From Nitrosomonadales bacterium (GTDB taxonomy: Bacteria > Pseudomonadota > Gammaproteobacteria > Burkholderiales > Nitrosomonadaceae): a stretch of DNA of 19,264 bases. Below are positions 1 to 6,468 of this stretch, piece by piece. The notes below the pieces were generated by a model that was not told where the DNA came from, did not search any database, and worked only from the letters and a program-made list of their open reading frames with translations. Where the stretch lies: positions 1 through 19,264 of the forward strand of contig SPBV01000010.1 of NCBI GenBank assembly GCA_004525885.1, in the 5' to 3' direction. Numbering within the stretch: position 1 is the stretch's first letter; the number at the start of each line of letters is the position of its first letter. Both the position numbers and the translations under genes were made by a program.

Positions 1-202
1 ATACGTTCCAATAGTTAAAGATTAAAGAGTGTAATGTTATTCCATTTCTATTATTGATGCTTAAAAATTCTGATAAAAACACTACTCTGCTATGGCAATT
101 AAGTCCTAACACAATAAATAACTGCCCGACTCTAAATTTTGGAAGCAATATCTTGTGCCATATTTTTTAATTTGTTTCAAGTGATAACCTCATTCGTCCT
201 GA

Positions 203-208
203 TATAAT
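203..208 (+). promoter_or_regulatory. Possible -10 element upstream of glnA
   Basis: A perfect TATAAT hexamer lies about 66 bp upstream of the glnA start. No good -35 hexamer sits 16-18 bp upstream; the nearest TTG-containing candidate (TTGTTT at 172-177) is 25 bp away. The call is weak because the region is AT-rich. I saw no sigma-54 -24/-12 pair and no NtrC-type palindrome, both of which are common for glnA. The rest of bases 1-274 holds no recognisable gene. Confidence 0.25.
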
Positions 209-274
209 CCTACATTTGGTATTTCTCTCATTTCCTATGCTACGTTAGATTGCAAATCTAGTCTGGAGAAAATT

Positions 275-1684
275 ATGGCAGCAACCGATGTTTTAAAAAT
301 GATACAAGACAACGAAGTAAAATTCGTTGATTTACGCTTTACTGATACGCGAGGCAAGGAACATCACGTAACTGTTCCGGCACACGCTTTCAACATTGAT
401 AAATTTGAAGATGGTCACGCATTTGATGGCTCATCAATTGCTGGCTGGAAAGGGATTCAGGCTTCCGATATGCTGTTGATGCCTGACTATAGCACAGCTA
501 ATATGGACCCGTTCATGGATGAACCCACTCTTCTACTTACCTGTGATGTAGTTGAGCCTTCAGACGGTCAAGGTTATAGCCGGGATCCGCGCTCTTTGGC
601 GCGTCGTGGTGAAGCCTATCTCAAGTCAACTGGTATTGCTGATACTGCCTATTTTGGTCCTGAACCTGAGTTCTTTATTTTTGACTCTGTAACCTGGCAT
701 ACAGACATGTCGGGTTGTTCAGTAAAAATTGAATCTAGTGAGGCAGCTTGGAGCTCTCTAGAAAGATATGAGAGTGGAAATGTTGGCCACCGCCCCATGG
801 TAAAAAGTGGTTATTTTCCAGTCCCCCCAGTTGACTCTTTACAGGATATCCGTTCAGCGATGTGCCTCGCGCTTGAAGAGATGGGGGTGGAAGTGGAAGT
901 CCACCACCACGAAGTCGCCACTGCTGGTCAGTGTGAAATAGGTACAAAATTCAATAGCCTGGTGAAACGTGCTGACTCAACCCAAGTGCTCAAATATGTT
1001 GTACATAACGTCGCGCACTCTTATGGGAAAACAGCAACTTTCATGCCCAAGCCAATTGTTGGTGACAACGGCTCAGGTATGCATGTACACCAGTCACTCT
1101 GGAAGAATGGTCAGAATTTGTTTTCTGGAAATGGATACGCCGGCTTGTCTGAAATGGCCCTATTTTATATTGGTGGCATCATCAAACACGCGAAAGCTCT
1201 GAACGCTATTACCAATCCCAGTATAAATTCCTATAGGCGCTTAGTCCCCGGTTTTGAAGCTCCTAGTAACCTTGCCTATTCAGTAAGTAACCGGTCTGCT
1301 GCAGTTCGTATTCCCTATACTAATGACTCCAAGGCGCGACGTATCGAGGCACGATTCCCTGATCCCACCGCCAATCCATATCTCGCGTTCACTGCTTTAA
1401 TGATGGCTGGGTTAGATGGTATCCAAAATAAAATTCATCCGGGTGACCCCATGGATAAAAATCTCTATGACCTGCCCCCCGAAGAAGCATCCAAGGTTCC
1501 AAATTCCTCCGTTTCCCTAGAAGAGGCCCTTGATAACCTCGATAGGGACCGCGATTTCCTTACCCGGGGAGATGTGTTTTCAAACGACATGCTGAACGCC
1601 TATATCGACCTAAAAATGGAAGAGGTCATGCGCTCCCGTATGGCAACCCATCCGATTGAGTTTGATATGTACTATAGCCTGTAA
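275..1684 (+). CDS. glnA: Glutamine synthetase, type I (adenylylation-regulated)
   Basis: Catalyses ATP-dependent condensation of ammonia with glutamate to glutamine, the central cytoplasmic ammonium-assimilation step; family members are dodecamers. The 469 residues match the usual GSI length. An N-terminal beta-grasp domain (about 14-100) carries DGSSIAGW at 51-58. The catalytic domain shows FGPEPEFFIFD (127-137), NGSGMHVHQS (265-274), NRSAAVRIP (339-347) and RIEARFPDPTANPYL (356-370). The loop NLYDLPP at 396-402 places Tyr398 at the adenylylation site of the GlnE-controlled GSI-beta subtype. The ATG is preceded by a GGAG Shine-Dalgarno about 6 nt away. It stands alone: no glnL/glnG pair follows, and the next gene is 377 bp downstream. 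Identity is secure; control by GlnE is inferred from the tyrosine motif. Confidence 0.98.
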   Translation: MAATDVLKMIQDNEVKFVDLRFTDTRGKEHHVTVPAHAFNIDKFEDGHAFDGSSIAGWKGIQASDMLLMPDYSTANMDPFMDEPTLLLTCDVVEPSDGQGYSRDPRSLARRGEAYLKSTGIADTAYFGPEPEFFIFDSVTWHTDMSGCSVKIESSEAAWSSLERYESGNVGHRPMVKSGYFPVPPVDSLQDIRSAMCLALEEMGVEVEVHHHEVATAGQCEIGTKFNSLVKRADSTQVLKYVVHNVAHSYGKTATFMPKPIVGDNGSGMHVHQSLWKNGQNLFSGNGYAGLSEMALFYIGGIIKHAKALNAITNPSINSYRRLVPGFEAPSNLAYSVSNRSAAVRIPYTNDSKARRIEARFPDPTANPYLAFTALMMAGLDGIQNKIHPGDPMDKNLYDLPPEEASKVPNSSVSLEEALDNLDRDRDFLTRGDVFSNDMLNAYIDLKMEEVMRSRMATHPIEFDMYYSL

Positions 1685-2061
1685 TCTCTATTCATTCAGG
1701 GCAATTATGTCAACGCTTAGGGTAACGACGCGCCTGAATCCAGTTATTAGGATCTATACGATTCTAAGTAGAATATGGGTGATTAAGTCTATTTATAAGC
1801 TTATCGTTTTTCTCTTTCCCGTCCCCCAAAACAATAATAATGAAATTCTTCAAGTGGCAAGCACAATGATCAGAACCAGTTCCACGAATTAAGTTTAATG
1901 ATGCAAAGATCAGGTGAGATTAACTTTTACAAATACTATATCCTAGCAGTCAATTAACAGTTGACAAGAAATTTCCAATTTTTTATATTTCTCTTATAGA
2001 ATTCTGCTGGCGAGATATTTTCTCTTCACGGTTTATTTGATTCAATAAATGAAAATGCTTA
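1685..2061. other. AT-rich intergenic region glnA to Sel1 gene
   Basis: No convincing gene. A 61-codon open frame from ATG 1707 is present, but its sequence has no recognisable motif and the Shine-Dalgarno is poor, so I do not call it. I see no clear intrinsic terminator for glnA. The one well-supported element is the promoter at 1961-1989. Confidence 0.5.
1961..1989 (+). promoter_or_regulatory. Sigma-70-type promoter for Sel1-repeat gene
   Basis: A perfect -35 TTGACA (1961-1966) is followed after exactly 17 bp by TATATT (1984-1989), five of six matches to the -10 consensus. Transcription would start near 1996, leaving a leader of about 65 nt before the ATG at 2062. The -35 box is one arm of a small inverted repeat (GTCAA at 1950-1954, TTGAC at 1961-1965) that could be an operator, although five-base arms are weak evidence. 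Confidence 0.55.
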
Positions 2062-2709
2062 ATGAATATTTTTTCTATTTTATTAACTATTGTTGATTGT
2101 AGTAAAGAAGGATCTAACAATACAGATAGAATGAAAGAGCCCGTTTCTTTAGGTAGTGAAATAACACTTGAGGGAGAACTTCCAACTGTCTTGACAGAGG
2201 GATTAACTCCAAAAGAAAAATCTATGCTTGCTGAAGAGATACTGCCGAACGCCTCACCGGATGATCCAACACCAGAAGAGAAATTCCAAAAATTAAGAAA
2301 AGATGCTGATGCAGGGGATGCTGAAGCTCAGACTACTCTTGGCGTGATGTATTATTCGGGGGAAGCCATCTCCAAGGATGCTTCTGGAAAAATATTGGGT
2401 AACGATCCTGCTACAGCTGCAGCATGGTTTCATAGGGCTGCCCTTCAAGGTAATGCTGCGGCACAATACAACCTTGGCTTGATGTATCTCAATGGTGAAG
2501 GTGGACTAGCCAAAGATACCGTTAAGGCTGTTGATTTTTTTCGTAAAGCTGCCCTTCAGGGAAATGCTGATGCACAGAATAACCTTGGCGCTATGTATCA
2601 TATAGGTGAAGGCACAACACAAAATATTGCAAAAGCTAAAGAATGGTATGCAAAAGCAGCGGCACAGGGAAATGTTGACGCACAAGCTAACCTCGATACA
2701 ATGAAATAA
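2062..2709 (+). CDS. Sel1-like (SLR) tetratricopeptide repeat protein
   Basis: A 215-residue protein whose C-terminal half is made of Sel1-like alpha/alpha repeats, modules that scaffold protein-protein contacts. Repeats run about 85-131, 131-167 and 168-204, each with an A-Q-x-x-L-G-x-M-Y core and an A-x-x-W/F-x-x-K/R-A-A-x-Q-G-N end, then a truncated fourth at 204-215. The first repeat carries an insertion of roughly ten residues around 102-114. Residues 24-80 are acidic and probably a flexible spacer. The N-terminus has a short hydrophobic stretch ending in Cys13, suggestive of a lipoprotein signal, but it lacks a basic n-region and has Asp at -1 of the cysteine, so export is uncertain. 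There is no clear Shine-Dalgarno; a Met at residue 24 is an alternative start. Binding partners cannot be read from sequence. Confidence 0.82.
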   Translation: MNIFSILLTIVDCSKEGSNNTDRMKEPVSLGSEITLEGELPTVLTEGLTPKEKSMLAEEILPNASPDDPTPEEKFQKLRKDADAGDAEAQTTLGVMYYSGEAISKDASGKILGNDPATAAAWFHRAALQGNAAAQYNLGLMYLNGEGGLAKDTVKAVDFFRKAALQGNADAQNNLGAMYHIGEGTTQNIAKAKEWYAKAAAQGNVDAQANLDTMK

Positions 2710-2740
2710 CTAATACTAGTTTTGTAAGAAGCAGGAGTAT

Positions 2741-2778
2741 CGCCGGGATCTTATTTTTAACAAGATTCGCGACTTTTT
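2741..2778 (+). terminator. Rho-independent terminator after Sel1 gene
   Basis: Stem CGC-(CG bulge)-GGATCTT at 2741-2752 pairs with AAGATTC-GCG at 2762-2771 with one G-T wobble, over a 9-nt loop. It is followed by AC and then TTTTT (2774-2778). The T-run orients it to the rightward Sel1 transcript; the opposite strand has no U-run after the stem. It sits just before the stop codon of the convergent nitroreductase gene. Confidence 0.5.
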
Positions 2779-2781
2779 AAA

Positions 2782-3384
2782 TTAGAATCTATCAGTAATT
2801 ACTGCCTCGTCCATAGTTATTCTCCCATCTCGGTCCCATATATCCTTAATACCCTTTCCAATGGTTACAAACATAGCGATAACGTGATCTGCTGGCAGAT
2901 TAATAATCCTTCCCACTTTTTCGAAATCGAAACCAACCATCGGGCATGAGTCATAACCCATTTCTTGTGCCGCTAACATTAGTGTCATTGACACAATACC
3001 ACATGAACGCATCGCCTCATCTCGTTGTACCTGCTCATGCCCGTTATAGTATTGTTCAATTGCAGGAAGAAGGAAGTCTTGAACCGGTTGTGGTGCATTT
3101 TTCCAATAGCGCGCGGGCTCCTTCGCCCACGACTTTAAATCGGCAGTCAGCACAATGAGCAATGAAGCATCCGTAACCTGTGCCTGATCCCAAGCTACAG
3201 TGCGTAGCTGACGTCTCAGTTTAGGATCTTTTACCAACAAGAAACGCCAATTCTGAATATTGAAAGAAGTTGGAGAAAGTAATGCAAGTAACATAAGTTG
3301 CTCGATCTCAGCTTCACTTATTTGATGATTGGAATCAAAAGACTTGATAGCACGTCGTGAATTAATGGCAGTTGAAACATTCAT
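2782..3384 (-). CDS. Nitroreductase-family flavoprotein
   Basis: A 200-residue protein of the NfsB/FRase-I-like nitroreductase fold: FMN-dependent, NAD(P)H-using, usually a dimeric cytoplasmic enzyme reducing nitro groups, quinones or related acceptors. The typical opening is visible: a Ser-Arg-Arg FMN-phosphate-binding motif at 9-11, then SPTSFNIQNWRFLLV (residues 37-51), matching the family's SPSSxNxQPWxF block. The C-terminal half carries the MGYDSCPMVGFD segment and a glycine-containing end, as in the family. The true substrate cannot be read from this. The ATG has a GAGAG-type Shine-Dalgarno on the minus strand. The gene stands alone and diverges from the YccA-like gene across a 352-bp structured intergenic region that holds a leader hairpin. 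Confidence 0.85.
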   Translation of the reverse strand: MNVSTAINSRRAIKSFDSNHQISEAEIEQLMLLALLSPTSFNIQNWRFLLVKDPKLRRQLRTVAWDQAQVTDASLLIVLTADLKSWAKEPARYWKNAPQPVQDFLLPAIEQYYNGHEQVQRDEAMRSCGIVSMTLMLAAQEMGYDSCPMVGFDFEKVGRIINLPADHVIAMFVTIGKGIKDIWDRDGRITMDEAVITDRF

Positions 3385-3469
3385 ACTATTCTCTCATAAA
3401 TTAAAAACAAAAATTTCTAAAGGATCCTTGGTATAAATTTCTTGAAATGGAGCTATAATTGAGGTCGAT

Positions 3470-3508
3470 AAACAAAAGTTGGTCTCTCGGAAAGGCACCG
3501 AAACCAAC
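3470..3508 (-). terminator. Terminator-like hairpin in nitroreductase leader
   Basis: Read on the minus strand: GTTGGT, a single T, TCGG, a 7-nt loop, CCGA, GAG, ACCAAC, immediately followed by TTTTGTTT. This is a 6+4 bp stem with a small internal loop and a U-rich tail, the shape of an intrinsic terminator for leftward transcription. It lies about 94 nt upstream of the nitroreductase ATG, so it would act either as an attenuator in that leader or as the end of a short independent leftward RNA starting near 3541. Which of the two applies cannot be decided from the sequence. Confidence 0.45.
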
Positions 3509-3565
3509 CCAAAAAATACTTAGTACCATTGTAGGCATTTTTCATAAAGTATAATCAATATCCAT

Positions 3566-3610
3566 TAAGATCGGCATTTTCTCTTAAAGTTTCTATTTAC
3601 CGAGATCTTA
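3566..3610. repeat. Imperfect inverted repeat
   Basis: TAAGATC-GG (3566-3574) is complementary to CC-(GA)-GATCTTA (3600-3610), with a two-base bulge and a 25-nt loop. It lies just upstream, on the minus strand, of the leftward -10-like TATACT. It could be a binding site or an RNA fold; function unknown. Confidence 0.35.
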
Positions 3611-3659
3611 CCGTGATAGTATATTTATCGCTTCTAAGTGACATTTCTAATTCTTAAAA

Positions 3660-3703
3660 AATATTGCAACTTTTCATGAATATTAGTAGTCTTATGCAAT
3701 ATT
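3660..3703. repeat. Perfect 9-bp inverted repeat upstream of YccA gene
   Basis: AATATTGCA (3660-3668) and TGCAATATT (3695-3703) are exact reverse complements separated by 26 bp. The right arm ends 33 bp before the YccA-like start codon. The pair fits two regulator half-sites flanking a promoter or a long-loop leader hairpin. No strong -35/-10 pair is visible within it. AT-richness lowers its significance. Confidence 0.4.
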
Positions 3704-3736
3704 AGTTTAGTGTAACCTGATAACCAAGGAGAGCAG

Positions 3737-4435
3737 ATGCAACCAGAACTACGATATCCAAACCAAACATTACAAACGAAAGAATTCAAAGTTATCCGCA
3801 ACAAAGTTCTTCGTAATACCTTCTGGATGCTCGGTCTAACCATGATTCCAACGATAGTTGGAGCAATGATCGGGATGAGTACAGATCTCTCTTTCTTTGC
3901 TCAGTCCCCGATCATGGGCACGGTAGTCATGTTAGCAGTAATGTTTGGGTTCATATTTGCAATAAGGGCTACCCGAAACAGTATATGGGGAATTATCTTA
4001 CTATTCGGATTCACTTTCTGTCTTGGTTGGTTCCTTGGACCACTACTTAATGCCGCGCTACAGTTCAGTAACGGCCCTCAATTAATAGGTATTGCTGCCG
4101 GAGGCACCGCAACTATACTCTTTGCTTTGGCCGGATATGCAACGGTTACACGCAAAGATTTTGGTTTTATTGGAAATTTTCTGTTTGCAGGGATAATCCT
4201 ATTGTTAATTGCAATGATTGCAAACGTGTTCCTTGCTGTACCAGCAGCGTCTCTGGCTATCTCAGCAGTTGCAGTATTGTTGTTTTCAGGCTTTATTCTG
4301 TATGACGTAAGTCGCATTGTAAACGGTGGTGAAACAAACTATGTGATGGCAGCACTTGGTATGTACCTTAATATTTTTAATCTCTTTGTACATCTGCTAC
4401 ATCTGTTGATGGCGTTTGCGGGAGAAAGAGACTAG
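3737..4435 (+). CDS. YccA / Bax inhibitor-1 (UPF0005) family membrane protein
   Basis: A 232-residue inner-membrane protein with about seven hydrophobic helices (near 30-48, 58-77, 82-108, 114-134, 145-167, 170-189, 204-226) after a soluble N-terminal tail of about 25 residues. The end fits the BI-1 family: the LYDVSRIVNGGETNYV stretch (188-203) with Asp190, then MYLNIFNLFVHLL (209-221). In Bacillus YetJ a pair of aspartates forms the pH sensor of a calcium leak; here the second position appears to be Asn212, as in other YccA-type proteins, so YetJ-like gating should not be assumed. E. coli YccA associates with the FtsH protease, which is a reasonable role guess. The ATG has an excellent AAGGAG Shine-Dalgarno at 3726-3731. 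Single gene, followed by a strong hairpin. Confidence 0.9.
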   Translation: MQPELRYPNQTLQTKEFKVIRNKVLRNTFWMLGLTMIPTIVGAMIGMSTDLSFFAQSPIMGTVVMLAVMFGFIFAIRATRNSIWGIILLFGFTFCLGWFLGPLLNAALQFSNGPQLIGIAAGGTATILFALAGYATVTRKDFGFIGNFLFAGIILLLIAMIANVFLAVPAASLAISAVAVLLFSGFILYDVSRIVNGGETNYVMAALGMYLNIFNLFVHLLHLLMAFAGERD

Positions 4436-4452
4436 AAAATGAAATGGTTTGT

Positions 4453-4483
4453 CTGCTTAGGGTGACGAATGTCACCCTAACAG
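4453..4483. terminator. Strong symmetrical hairpin between convergent genes
   Basis: TTAGGGTGAC (4457-4466) and GTCACCCTAA (4471-4480) are perfect reverse complements around a GAAT loop. CTG/CAG extends the stem across one bulged C, giving 13 bp. It lies between the convergent YccA-like and exonuclease genes. No poly-U tract follows on either strand, so it may stall polymerase or protect 3' ends in both directions rather than act as a classical intrinsic terminator. Confidence 0.55.
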
Positions 4484-4526
4484 TTATCTATACTACAAGA
4501 ATAAACAAAAGCGATTCGTAATCTTC

Positions 4527-5306
4527 TTATTGAGTCTTCCACTGATTCAAAAATTCCTCCCAATGAGGTGCAGTATATTTTTTCAGGGTAGTACGCACTA
4601 GTTCGTTCTCATAAAGATATTGTTCATCGTCTAAAATACCACGTAGAAACTGGAAGCGCAGAAACATAAGATAAGTATTTACTACATCAGTTTCACAATA
4701 GTTTCGGATTGCCACACTTTCACCATTCTGGAATGAACTCCATACCTGAGAACCATCCATTCCAAGCTTACCTGGAAAGCCTATCAGCTTTGCCAAATCG
4801 TTAAGCGCCACATTTGCACGTGGCTGATGCAACGCCAACAAATCCATTAAGTCTAGATGGCGAATATGATATCGGCTAAGATAGTTGTTCCATTTAAATT
4901 CCCGATCATTCTCACCTGTCTCCCAATAGCGGCGTGCTTGGATACCATTAATCATGCTGCGGTAGTGCAGTACTGGCAAGTCAAAACCATTACCATTCCA
5001 CGAAACCAATTGAGGTGTATATTTATCAATACCTTCAAAGAATCGTCGGATAAGTTCCGCCTCAGTATCTTCCGTACTACCCAAAGACCACACACAAAAA
5101 TCATTTCTGTCGCGCAGTGCGCACGAAATAGCAATTATTTTATGGACATGAAGTGGTAAAAAATCATTTCCGCTAGTTTGACGGCGTGACTGAAACGCCA
5201 TCTCAGCAATGTCGGCAGAGGAAAGTTCAGAGCTAAGCTCGTGAATTTTACGAAGCCCCTCAATATCAGGTACAGTTTCGATGTCAAAAACAAGAGTCGG
5301 AACCAA
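4527..5306 (-). CDS. PolB-like 3'-5' exonuclease (DEDDy fold)
   Basis: A 259-residue protein resembling the stand-alone exonuclease domain related to family-B DNA polymerase proofreading (DNA_pol_B_exo2 type). The four DEDD motifs are visible: VFDIETVPD with Asp8 and Glu10 (Exo I), WNGNGFDLPVL at 103-113 with Asp109 (Exo II), HLDLMDLLA at 150-158, and YCETD at 203-207, where Tyr203 and Asp207 give the DEDDy form (Exo III). It should be a metal-dependent nuclease on DNA or RNA ends; substrate unknown. The start is TTG: GGAGG lies 6 nt upstream, whereas the overlapping ATG at 5310-5308 is out of frame, too close to that site, and stops after eight codons. No polymerase domain is attached. Monocistronic, with an unusual leader at 5307-5532. 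Confidence 0.87.
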   Translation of the reverse strand: MVPTLVFDIETVPDIEGLRKIHELSSELSSADIAEMAFQSRRQTSGNDFLPLHVHKIIAISCALRDRNDFCVWSLGSTEDTEAELIRRFFEGIDKYTPQLVSWNGNGFDLPVLHYRSMINGIQARRYWETGENDREFKWNNYLSRYHIRHLDLMDLLALHQPRANVALNDLAKLIGFPGKLGMDGSQVWSSFQNGESVAIRNYCETDVVNTYLMFLRFQFLRGILDDEQYLYENELVRTTLKKYTAPHWEEFLNQWKTQ

Positions 5307-5368
5307 ACATGTCCTCCCTAAATAAGTTTGTAGTTATACTTTTTATAGTCCTAGAATAATTTGAATAG

Positions 5369-5410
5369 AATAACCTTACTTGAACTTTTCCAAGGTTATT
5401 ATCAAACCTT
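5369..5410. promoter_or_regulatory. Three-armed, mutually exclusive hairpin set
   Basis: AATAACCTT (5369-5377) is perfectly complementary to AAGGTTATT (5392-5400) over 14 nt. The core of the second arm, AAGGTT (5392-5397), is also perfectly complementary to AACCTT (5405-5410) over 7 nt. Only one helix can form at a time. On the minus strand this lies in the leader region of the exonuclease gene, 63-104 bp upstream of its start. That is the layout of an anti-structure switch, but no U-run follows either stem, so two or three copies of a repressor half-site are equally possible. Confidence 0.4.
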
Positions 5411-5532
5411 TGCAATTTCTATATCTTATCTAGTAAATTAGATTCCGGCATTTCAGGATGATAAATGGAATGTGAATATTCGTTATAAGCTTATGAAATA
5501 TAACACTTTCTACCATATATGTTCAACTGTAT

Positions 5533-6420
5533 TTAGCTAGAAAAAATACCAGTTGAAAGATACCGGTCACCACGATCACACACTATAAAAACAATTACCG
5601 CATTTTCTATTTTAGAGGATATTTCAAGTGCTACAGCCAACGCACCACCAGATGAAACTCCCGCAAAAATTCCTTCTTCTCGAGCTAGACGTCGAGTAAA
5701 ATTCTCCGCCTCTTCCTGAGAAACCAGCATTATGCGATCTACTCGCTTTGCTTCATAAATTCTAGGTAGATACGCTTCAGGCCATTTTCTGATTCCAGGA
5801 ATCTGGGCGCCCTCCTTTGGCTGTACTCCAATAATCTGGATTGATGGATCCTTTTCCCCGAAATACCTCGCGCAACCCATAATGGTGCCTGTAGTTCCCA
5901 TACTACTTACAAAGTGGGTAACCTTACCATCAGTATCACGCCAGATTTCAGGCGCAGTACCTTTGTAATGTGCTAATGGATTATCAGAATTGGCAAATTG
6001 ATTAAGGATGCTTCCACGCCCCAATTTACTCATATTCTCTGCTACATCTCTTGCCTCCTCCATTCCGCCTTCTTTTGAGGTCAATACAATCTCCGCACCA
6101 TATGCACTCATAGATTGACGTCGTTCTACACTAAGATGCTCTGGCATCACTAATACCATGCGATAGCCCATCATCGCAGCCACCATCGCTAAAGCTATTC
6201 CAGTGTTTCCACTAGTAGCCTCTATTAGAGTATCACCTAATTTAATGTCCCCACGTTTCTGTGCATTTAAAATCATTGACAACGCTGGGCGATCTTTTAC
6301 AGAACCTGCAGGGTTATTACCTTCCAACTTAGCAAGAAGAATATTACTAGTCTTCCCAGGCAAGCGTTTTAGCCTTACCAAAGGCGTATTGCCGACAAAA
6401 TTTTCAATGGTCTTGAACAT
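5533..6420 (-). CDS. cysM: Cysteine synthase B (O-acetylserine sulfhydrylase)
   Basis: A PLP-dependent beta-replacement enzyme making cysteine from O-acetylserine and sulfide; the CysM type can also use thiosulfate. At 295 residues it is close to E. coli CysM. Lys42 in NNPAGSVKDR (35-44) is the Schiff-base lysine; TSGNTG (69-74) binds substrate carboxylate; GTTGT (175-179) holds the PLP phosphate; Ser256 in VSSGG contacts the pyridine nitrogen. The RKWPEAYLP segment (211-219) and the ending CDRGDRYLSTG (281-291) favour CysM over CysK. The gene lies 48 bp behind phoR on the same strand and may be cotranscribed with phoB-phoR. Its ATG lacks a good Shine-Dalgarno; the start is chosen because MFKTIENFVGNTPL matches the family N-terminus. 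Confidence 0.95.
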   Translation of the reverse strand: MFKTIENFVGNTPLVRLKRLPGKTSNILLAKLEGNNPAGSVKDRPALSMILNAQKRGDIKLGDTLIEATSGNTGIALAMVAAMMGYRMVLVMPEHLSVERRQSMSAYGAEIVLTSKEGGMEEARDVAENMSKLGRGSILNQFANSDNPLAHYKGTAPEIWRDTDGKVTHFVSSMGTTGTIMGCARYFGEKDPSIQIIGVQPKEGAQIPGIRKWPEAYLPRIYEAKRVDRIMLVSQEEAENFTRRLAREEGIFAGVSSGGALAVALEISSKIENAVIVFIVCDRGDRYLSTGIFSS

Positions 6421-6468
6421 AAATACAGTATCTTTTATAGTACTTTTAGTTAGTAAATATACTATGAT

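Larger units (their letters stand above)
3385..3736. other. Structured intergenic region between divergent genes
   Basis: 352 bp with no recognisable open frame. It contains three inverted repeats (3478-3508, 3566-3610, 3660-3703). It also contains back-to-back -10-like hexamers: TATAAT on plus at 3550-3555 and TATACT on minus at 3553-3548. It must hold the promoters for the leftward nitroreductase gene and the rightward YccA-like gene. A small untranslated RNA is possible but unproven. Confidence 0.45.

Noticed and set aside
135..165. Possible sigma-54 (-24/-12) promoter for glnA
   Set aside because: There is a TTGG followed by TTGTGC, but the GG and GC dinucleotides are not 10 bp apart, which sigma-54 promoters require.
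1707..1892. 61-codon open frame after glnA, ATG at 1707
   Set aside because: No recognisable motif, poor Shine-Dalgarno, low-complexity Asn run and a composition like translated AT-rich intergenic DNA. It would need conservation in relatives to be taken seriously.
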